Below are positions 56,656 through 64,000 of a stretch of DNA of 64,000 nt, one piece after another (the first letter of the stretch is position 1; each line of letters begins with the position of its first letter). The notes under the pieces were generated by a model. The model was given only the letters and a program-made list of their open reading frames with translations. It had not been told where the DNA came from and did not search any database. This DNA comes from Mytilinidion resinicola (lineage: Eukaryota; Ascomycota; Dothideomycetes; Mytilinidiales; Mytilinidiaceae). Where the stretch lies: positions 386,046-450,045 of the forward strand of contig NW_022985442.1 in the NCBI RefSeq assembly GCF_010093595.1, written 5' to 3'. The position numbers and the translations under genes were made by a program.

Positions 56656-58571
56656 ATGGCTGCTCCTTCGACCACCGAAAGTCCCGCGACAAGTCCTTAT
56701 CAAGCGCTTGACGATCAAGGTTCTGGTAAAGATGCTATCCGCCTTCTGCAAATCTTGCCGGGCAGTTTTGACGATGACATTAAAATCGAGCTTGAAACCC
56801 ATTCGATTGAAGAACCCCCTAAATACTATGCGCTCTCATATTGCTGGGGTCACGACATATCAAAGACTCCTGCAACTGTCAACGATTACCCCCTTCAAAT
56901 TACACAGAACCTCGAGGATGGGTTGAGACATCTGCGATCCCGAACGAAGACTCGGACGATCCCGAACGAAGACTCGGACCTTATGAATAGACGCCCTGTG
57001 CATCAATCAGAACGATATGGAAGAGAGGAGTCAGCAGGTCCAGATAATGGGTTCTATATACTCGAAAGCTGCCAGGGTGATTGTTTGGCTCGGACAAGCT
57101 ACGGATGGTAGTGAGTATGTGATGCATTGTCTTAAACGTGGTAGAGTGAGGACGAAAAAAGTGCCGTATTTTTTGCACTACTTGGCACTTCTAATGGAAC
57201 GGCCCTGGTTCTATCGTGTATGGACATTACAAGAAACGCTCCTCGCATCAAGGACCTCATCCTCATGATTGGGTATTAGTGGCAACCATTATCCTATTTC
57301 ATCGGTTTCGTGGTACAAGATAAGGTCGCTGAGACGCCTTTCGAGATCTTCGCATCTGCTAGGGATGACATCAACTCATTGCCTTTGCATTGGATCGAGT
57401 TCATTGCCAAAGAAGACCCAGCGGATGTGTTGAAGCCTAAAGCAGAACCCATTGACGGAGAGAAAGCCATTCTAGACAGTGTCGACTCTATACAACGAAG
57501 ACTTGTCAAGATTTTGTGGCTTATCGACACACTGGACAGCCATGGTAATCCCGGCACATTCGAGAAGGTCAACTTGACTCACTATCTCTACTTCACCCGT
57601 TACCGTCACGCTACCGACCCCAGGGACAAGATATACCGCCTCCTTGGTATTTGCTACTTTTCGAAGCCTGAGAGGACGCTCATACCGGACTACGAAAAGC
57701 CAGTGAGCGACGTCTTCTCGCAAGCTATGGCCCTAATAGTCAAGGAAGCTTTTGTGTATGGCTACCCCAGCATGCCACTTAGTACTGGAGAGGAGCGCTT
57801 AAATCTCGGTCTTCCAAGCTGGGTGCCCGACTTCACATATACAGACTACCATCGATTCTCCGCAACAACCGTCCAGTCGAGTTCCAACACATCAGAGCTG
57901 AAGCATACAAATGAACCAAGGGATCTGTGCCCAAGCTCGGGCCCCAAACTCGATTATTTGCCTAACTCAGCAGCGGTTGTGCGCTTCTCGGATGACTTCA
58001 GGGTGCTGTACACCGTAGGAACAAGCCTGGGAACGATAATAACGAGTCGCTACCTGAGCTTTCCACAAATAGACGACGCAGGAGACGGCCTAGAGTTTCT
58101 GATGTGTTTATACGATCTCTTGGACTCGAACCATGACAGCGTGACCATGACGAAGATTCTGAAAGCTCTATTTGGCCCAAACAAAGATGGCGCCGACGCT
58201 TGTATAGAGGAGTTTGTGGACAACTTAAACAGTACCAAGAGGACACGAGTGTTCCTCTCGAAGACCTCGCAGAAAGCATCATGAATTGGTTTGAAGGCCC
58301 CCATAGTTATCCAGGTCGAACCCTGTTCCTCACAGATACCGGAAAAATAGGCCTGACGATAGGGGAGCTAACGGTTGGAGATTTCGTTGCAGGTCTTTTT
58401 GGCGTCAACTTTCCCTTCGTCATGCGCAAGCGCGAAGGCGGCGACGGCTATACGATGATCAACGTAGCGCATATGGCGGATCACAGCTGGGGCCATAACT
58501 TCCCCAAATTCGGCGATGACTTCGACGGAGACTTTACGAAGTTCGGGCTTCAGGACTTCGCTATTTATTGA
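56656..58571 (+). pseudogene. Dead HET-domain gene with duplication, nonsense and frameshift lesions
   Basis: The ATG at 56656 opens a HET N terminus (YYALSYCWGHD near residue 56). A perfect 22-bp tandem duplication (56936-56957 and 56958-56979) shifts the frame by one. In the correct frame, the invariant Trp of the second HET block has become TGA (56984-56986), giving L-stop-IDALCINQND. The block continues (QIMGSIYSKAARVIVWLGQ ... PWFYRVWTLQETLLA), then there is a one-base shift near 57245 and a TAG (57277-57279) where Gln would fit. Good HET-protein coding follows (RHATDPRDKIYRLLGI, LPSWVPDFT), with a last frameshift near 58230, and ends at 58571 with TFTK-type tail sequence. The lesions are few and the rest is well kept, so inactivation looks recent. 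Confidence 0.85.
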
Positions 58572-60278
58572 AAGCCTCTCGGGAAGTACGGATGACCTTC
58601 CAGAAGAAACTAGCATTGATAGTTGAGCATGCTCAAGCCGGCGATTACTTAGGATAACTGCTTGCATGTACCATTGCGAGAAGCGGCGTCTTCTGCCCGC
58701 TTCCATTATCTGGATCTGCTGGATTCTCTCCTCCAAGCCTTGTTGGTTCCTTGGTCAATATATATAACATCTATCCATAGACGAACGCTCTTCTATTTGC
58801 CTTCCATATCTCATATTCAGTAAAACGCTCGAACACAGTTCTCCGCGGCCCCCAAGAGGAAGAAGTCACAAATCACGGACACTGTGCCTGGTAAGCATAC
58901 AATAGCAATCTGGGATTTTCTATGTAGGCAGTTACTGTTAGTTCTACGGCTGCGATATGCAGTGCTCACCCAACGCCGCCAAGGCCAACAAGCGCTGCGC
59001 GCGCTGCAGGTCTCACGCAGATCCGCCGTATTTTCGTGAGGCTGTCACGACTGACGAAGTCGGAGTCGCGCCGGAAGGGGACCGTTGGGTTTTGGGGGGA
59101 GCTGCATGGCAAGTTTAATGTGCATAGAGGGTATCTTTGAGAGGGCTGCTCCTCGCCCTTTTAGCCAGCCAATATTTTCGGGGCTTTCAATGTCGATCTT
59201 GCAGGAGCGAGGAAATGAACCTGAACCTGAGTAAAGCCGCGTACTAGTAAATTCAAACATAGTCGTGCAGCTAGGAAGAAGGCCAGAGAAGTCTTTGTTT
59301 GTGAAGTCTTGCTTCTTGTCTCCTCGAGGTAGGACTAAAGCTCGGTGTGGATCAACAAGTAGGTCGATAACCATAAGTACAATGCCGATGGGAAGCCTGT
59401 CCAGCATAAGGTCAGTATATCGCTAGGCAAAGATTAATAAGTACGCACGTTAGGATTCCCTTATCAATGTTGCCCACCGTACTATCGTCTGAATACTTAT
59501 CTTGATGCGGAGGGAGAAGCCTAATATCGGAAGGCGACTGTGGGTAACTGAAGAATGGTTAGCACTGTAATCGAAGAAGCAGATATACATTTACTGACAC
59601 TGAGCTATCTAACGGGTTAATTATTGGTGGATTGACAACTCAATTTTATACGAAATTCGCGTGAATTGTGTCAGGAACAGAGCTCACGTGCCGCCGCATT
59701 GAGTAGCGGCGCATCGTGAGGCGCTCTCGGAGTCCACGGTTTATGCTGGCGTTGAAGGTGGATAGGTAGCGGCGCATGCCGTCCTTGACGACGCCAGCAA
59801 CTTTAGGCAGAACAGCTAAAGCTGGCCATGACGGAGGCACTGGAAAGCGCGACCCAGATGCAGCGAGGAGTATTTATTAACGAGAGTTTTACTAACTGTG
59901 CCGATAACGTCTGCACCCGCTAGCTGCGCAGGGTAACGTCGATGTCCATATCAAACGGCGAGGCGTTGCGGAGTCGCTTTAGAGGTTGTAGAGAATCGGT
60001 GGGCAGAGTAGCGATGCGATTGCTATGTCGGGAAAGCTTTAGATTCGATCGAGGGAAGCGCGCGAAGAGAAGAAGAAAAAGCAGAATAAGAAGCCATAAC
60101 TAGCAGTGAGAGTGAGGATACAGGACGCGAAAAAAATCCGACATAACCCCGAGTAGCGCGCTGAGTTTCGCCGACGCGTCTCTTTTCCACGACCTTTGCT
60201 GCACTCCATCAACCACTAAATTCCAGAGACATCTCCATTGACCACTGCTTCAACTAAGGTATTAGCGATTGTGTAGAC
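58572..60278. other. Gene-poor region with a possible F-box fragment
   Basis: A minus-strand frame from a true ATG at 59407 to 59045 starts MLDRLPIGIVLMVIDLLVD, close to the F-box consensus (LPxEIxxxIxxLL), but no further F-box protein features follow. A 52-codon plus frame at about 58957 starts MQCSPNAAKANKRCARC. Neither is supported as a gene. The region otherwise shows nothing. Confidence 0.4.
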
Positions 60279-61915
60279 ATGCCTGCTATGATTGAACTCG
60301 ACAGCGGTCCCATCACATACGAGGACGCGGTGGACTCTGAAGACAATGTTATCGACCAGCTGGCCTACTTCGATAAGACCAAGAAATTATTCGATAATCT
60401 TTGGCATCAGAAACGGTCGATTGAGGATCTTACCGCACACCACCTTGGTCTAGGCTGGAACGACATCTGTATTGTTCAAGACCGGCATGCATGGATCCGA
60501 GGGACCTTCAATATATGCATACCGGTCGAGATAAAGTCTGGCGGCAGATCTAGCACAGTCATCATGCGCTGCCCGATGCCACACAAGCTCGCTGAGGCTA
60601 GGTATTCTGGGACGGTCGACGAAAAGTTGAGTTGCGAGGTCGGAACGTACGCGTGGATGCAGGCCAATTCTCCTGACATCTCTATTCCTCACTTAGTTGG
60701 CTTCGGATTTTCAGACGGCCGCCATGTAAGACTAATTTATGCTGCTCATGTTTAAACCGTCTTAAGGCCAAGCTGATTTGGAACGACTAGTACACCCACG
60801 CGATTCACCGGCCGTTTTATGTCCGTTTTGCGCACATAGTCCGGCGCCATCTCTATGCCTTCCTCCGATACCCTCTCCTCTCGCAATATACCCACAACCC
60901 GACCATCTATAGTCTACATACAGGATATATGATCCTTGAATTTATAGGACCAAGCAGAGGGCAGATGCTCTCCGATTCGTGGACCGAGAGTCGAGAAGAT
61001 TCAACTAAGAAGAAGAATCTTTTCCGAGGCATAGCTCGCCTGATGCTCTCTCTTGCTCGTGTCCCTCAACTAAGAATAGGCTCATTCCGATACCATGATG
61101 ACGGCAGTATATCGTTGTCGAACCGGCCACTCTCCTGCTCGACCATCATATTAGAAAACGATGGGGCATCGAGGATAATGCACAGGAGTGATACGTATAC
61201 ATGCACTGAGGCATTTGTGTCGGATATGCTCACATTCCATGATCATCGCTTCCTTAACCAGTCAAACGCAGCGTATGACGAGGAAGACTGCCGTGGTCAA
61301 ATGGCAGTAAAGACTTTACTCCGGACGCTTTCACATCATTACCTAAGGCGGGAGCTGCGCAATGGGCCGTTCATACTTCAGTTTACTGATTTCCACGCAA
61401 GCAACATTATTGTCGACCAAGAATGGAATATCACATGTCTCATTGACCTAGAGTGGGTATGCTCCCTCCCTGCAGAGCAGCTCGCAGTGCCCTACTGGCT
61501 TACTGGAAAGAAAGTGGACCAGATACGTGGGGAACATCTTCACGAATTCAACAGAGTGCTAGAGGAGTTTATGATCATTTTTGAGGAGGAAGAGCAGAGG
61601 GCAAAAGTAAGTAGGGAGCACGATACCTCACTGGCAAAGATCATGCATGACATGTGGGAATCAAAAGGAGTGTGGTTTTGGTATTGCATAGAGTCTGTGA
61701 ACTCGATGCATCTTCTTCTTGAGCATCAGCTCTGTCCGAGGTTTTCGGGCAGTCTGTCTACGAAAGCTGAAGAGATCATATCGCAGTTTTGGTGTGAAGG
61801 CTCAGCAAGTGTTGTTGTAAAAAAGCTTGCCGAGAAGGAGGGGTACGACCAAGAGCTTGTAAAGCTTTTTATTGAAAGAGCGACTGACGCTAGTGGGGTA
61901 AGCCAGTGCATATAA
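60279..61915 (+). CDS. Phosphotransferase-family (APH/protein-kinase-like) protein, 523 aa
   Basis: Exons 60279-60725 and 60791-61915 flank a 65-nt intron (GTAAGA..ACTAG) in phase 0. The layout is that of the large fungal family of aminoglycoside-phosphotransferase-like proteins: an N-lobe with basic strand (STVIMRCPMPHKLAEARY) and EVGTYAWMQANSPDISIPHLVGFG, a hinge with YMILEFIGPSRGQML, then a C-lobe with QFTDFHASNIIVDQEWNITCLIDLEW. The last holds the catalytic-loop Asp (TDFHASN, the counterpart of HGD/HxDxxxxN) and the metal-binding Asp (LIDLEW). The usual His-Gly-Asp is changed to Thr-Asp-Phe-His, as is common in this fungal subgroup. These proteins are not antibiotic-resistance enzymes; their natural substrate is unknown. 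A helical C-terminal third follows (about 410-523). Confidence 0.82.
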
Positions 61916-62667
61916 GTTCGATAGTGAGGCAGACTAAATATATAGACCAAGAGATGAAGCTGACTCACATCATTGTGTCATCCGGACGAGGACATTCTTT
62001 CCACCTATCAGTTTGACCCTGTACCTTCTTTCTTCTGCTCTCCCTCCTCTTTCTTCTCTTCTTCCTTTTTCTTCTCTTTCTTCTCTTCTCCTCTCTCTTC
62101 CTCCTGTCCTCTCTGTTAGCCCTCCTTTTTGCCTGAGCCCTACTGCCAGACGATAGCACGGTTGACGTATTCATTACATTGCTACTTATGCCCACACTAG
62201 CCTCCTCAATGACTCCGCTGTACTCCCCTGAAGAGTGGGCACCGCTGTTTCTGCTCCCGGCATCAGCCATTGTGCCAGAATCCTGTGAATAGGATTGATT
62301 AACCAAGTTGCATAACAACACAGTCGTTGGCCTGCTCGTACCTTTTTGCTGAGGGACACTAATAGGAAGGTGGTATGTATAGAAAGCTTTTTCAGCAAGT
62401 GACTAGTGTAGAAAGACAAAGGTACGAATAGTTGCAGCCTGGTGTATTTAGCCCACCTCGTAAAATGACACACAAGACGATCACGATCTTCATCACCTGC
62501 ATGCTTGTGTGCCTTTCTACAATTATCTACATAGAAGGGGGCGGAGGCGCCGCCGTTCGCCATGTAACCGGAGCTGAGCCTAGCCCCGTGACCCTGCTAT
62601 TAGCTGACGGCCACCGCTCACCCCACCACAATACTAGTAATAACGGACAACTAAGGCCTTTATAGTA
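61916..62667. other. Intergenic region with a polypyrimidine/polypurine tract
   Basis: 62020-62120 is an almost pure C/T stretch on the plus strand (CTTTCTTCTTCTC-type); the Lys/Arg/Glu-rich minus-strand frame it produces is taken as a composition artefact. No gene supported. Confidence 0.5.
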
Positions 62668-63274
62668 GGGGAGGGCTAATCGTACACCCCGTAACGAATA
62701 ATCGTACACCCCCTAACGACTAATCGTACACCCCCTACTCCCCTGTCACTTCACCGCCTTCTGATTGGCTTAGAGGGTTGCGCCAGAGCTTCCGATTGGC
62801 TCGCTTCACTTGCTCACTAATTCCGAATGCTGTCTCCAAATGCGGCCACGTAGCCTCCAGCGCAGCCTATCTGATTTGTGCAACTGTGTATACGGCCGTA
62901 CGTGAGCTCGTACGCGAGGCTATACAAATCAGCATAGCTATACAGCCTCTCCATTTTACAGTGCATCCTGCCGATTTGTGCAGCTGTATATACAGCTCGT
63001 ACGTAAGGCTGTACGTGAGGCTATACAAATCGGAAAGGATGCGCCGTAAAACGGAGAGGCTGTATAGCCATGTCGATTCGTATAGCCTCACGTATAGTCT
63101 CACGTACGAGCTCACATACGGCAGAGACGCACGTGCAGATAGACGTAAAGGTGAATGTTCGGAGGCCTCCTGCCGGACCTCCGAGCCAATCAGAAGCGGT
63201 AAAGTAGGGGGTGTATAATCATTCGAAAGGGGGTGTACGATTATTCGTTAAGGGGTGTACGATTAGCCCTCCCC
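62668..63274. mobile_element. 607-bp foldback element with TA flanks
   Basis: GGGGAGGGCTAATCGTACAC at 62668 has its reverse complement ending at 63274. Inverted similarity extends inward over repeated TAATCGTACACCCC units, a GATTGGCT / AGCCAATC pair, and an inner palindrome built of GAGGCTATACA / TGTATAGC-type blocks (around 62890-63115), so most of the element can fold on itself. TA lies on both sides (62666-62667, 63275-63276), consistent with a 2-bp TA target duplication. Non-coding. Confidence 0.75.
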
Positions 63275-63452
63275 TATTTTTTTGGACGAGCTTAATTACC
63301 ACCCCCTATTCTCTCCGCATCACCCCCCTTTTCTCTTCCTGCCACCCCCCCTACATCTAGCCTAGCGCCGGCCCGTATTAATATTGTTCCACCAATTATA
63401 TTCACTCACTATTTGTGCTCAATAAGGAATTTACATCAACTGCGCACTCGTA

Positions 63453-64000
63453 ATGCATCAACACCACGTCCTCTACATCACCACCCTCACCGCTATGCCG
63501 CTCCGGCCGCCCCCCTGGGGCCGCCATGCATCCGTAGATAAGGGCATGAAGTCCGTCAACAATTGGGCAAAGAAGGAAGGATACGCGATCGTCAAATACA
63601 ATAATAAAATGGACAAGCGCACTCCACCTCAGGTGCGGAAGGTGCTTGTTTATTGCGATTGTGCGGGTATATACAAGCCGGCCAACAGGAAGAAGAACAC
63701 CCGTACAAAGAAGTCCAATTGCCTTATGAAAGGAGCTTTCACGAGAGATCTACAGCTAGGTGATTGGTTCTTTGAAGTTGAGGTTTCTGTTCACAATCAC
63801 GAGCCGTTCAATGCCAATAAGGGGACTCCAGCCGTACACCGAGATCTAGATAAGGATACAATTCAAACTATACACAATCAGCTCAATAGAGGCACGCCCG
63901 TTGGTGCTATCTTCAACAACCTACTTGCTAAGGGCAAGGATGTAACGATGCAGGACCTATATAATAAGAGATGGGAGTGGAAGAAAATAAAGCTTCAGGG
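63453..64000 (+). CDS. MULE/FAR1-type transposase, N-terminal part, runs off the window
   Basis: From the ATG at 63453 the frame is open to the window end (182 complete codons). Residues about 40-115 form a FAR1/WRKY-GCM1-type zinc-binding DNA-binding domain: NWAKKEGYAIVKYNNK, VYCDCAGIYKP, KSNCLMKGAF and VSVHNHEPFN, giving the expected Cys/Cys/His-x-His ligands. The next part (TIHNQLNRGTPVGAIFNNL) matches the linker before the MULE transposase catalytic domain, which would lie beyond 64000. The 607-bp foldback element ends 179 bp upstream and could be the element's own terminal repeat, but this cannot be decided without the right end. No frame damage is visible in the part present. Confidence 0.75.
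   Translation, partial: MHQHHVLYITTLTAMPLRPPPWGRHASVDKGMKSVNNWAKKEGYAIVKYNNKMDKRTPPQVRKVLVYCDCAGIYKPANRKKNTRTKKSNCLMKGAFTRDLQLGDWFFEVEVSVHNHEPFNANKGTPAVHRDLDKDTIQTIHNQLNRGTPVGAIFNNLLAKGKDVTMQDLYNKRWEWKKIKLQ

Noticed and set aside
58368..58736. Minus-strand frame starting EERIQQIQIM, like a HET block
   Set aside because: The similarity covers about ten residues, overlaps the end of the dead HET gene in antisense, and has no further HET blocks.
61965..62321. Lys/Arg/Glu-rich minus-strand frame
   Set aside because: A product of the polypurine tract, with no recognisable fold or homology pattern.
62778..63218. 146-codon frame inside the foldback element
   Set aside because: It follows the palindromic DNA (repeated VRLY-type words on both strands), so it is a composition effect.

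Overview
This window is nuclear DNA of a filamentous ascomycete (Pezizomycotina, most likely a Dothideomycete-type plant-associated or saprobic fungus; the class is inference). The evidence is short 47-135 nt introns with GTRNGT/CTAAC/YAG signals, HET-domain proteins, a patatin/NB-ARC/TPR protein, an asco-type laccase ending in DSGL, a cutinase, a CBM52-like secreted protein and a Zn2Cys6 protein. No bacterial operon, CRISPR array or tRNA was recognised. A run of 495 N at 38298-38792 shows that this is a draft assembly.

Layout. 0-13.3 kb: a conserved fungal protein cut by the left edge, a GPI-type surface protein, a HET gene, a small secreted protein, a relic HET fragment, mitochondrial ribosomal protein uS7m and a universal-stress-protein gene. 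14.4-17.0 kb: a second HET gene carrying a 96-nt G homopolymer. 18.1-25.5 kb: a PD-(D/E)XK-like fungal protein, two odd mosaic ORFs (zinc finger + ketosynthase piece + kinase piece + membrane segments; HAP5 histone fold + CorA-like piece), a probable membrane-protein gene and a seven-TM protein. 26.3-36.7 kb: secreted wall- or plant-polymer-active proteins (CBM52-like, cutinase, laccase) around a 3.6 kb gene-poor stretch.

37.6-58.6 kb is the most unusual part. It holds a patatin-NB-ARC-TPR gene with an internal stop and a transposon end in its repeat array, a large nuclear-type protein, a Zn2Cys6 DNA-binding domain fused in one ORF to a CorA-like two-TM membrane domain, a dead gene split by a small transposon, an OTT_1508-type deaminase joined by splicing to a MYND finger, and a dead HET gene. 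Several of these families belong to fungal non-self recognition and cell-death systems. The mix of intact, freshly broken and transposon-hit members suggests a fast-evolving allorecognition/immunity-like island (inference).

A previously unnamed small element family was worked out from sequence alone. Two complete copies (49881-50126 and 50725-50997) and one end beside the assembly gap (to 38863) share ACTCRGGTTG terminal inverted repeats, have 5-bp target duplications (CCTGT, GCAAG, and GCTTG expected) and have unrelated cores between conserved ends. The right edge (60.3-64 kb) has a phosphotransferase-like gene, a 607-bp foldback element and the start of a MULE/FAR1-type transposase.

Coding coordinates below span first to last exon. 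Exon joins were worked out by hand from splice signals and reading frame, and each is stated in the entry.
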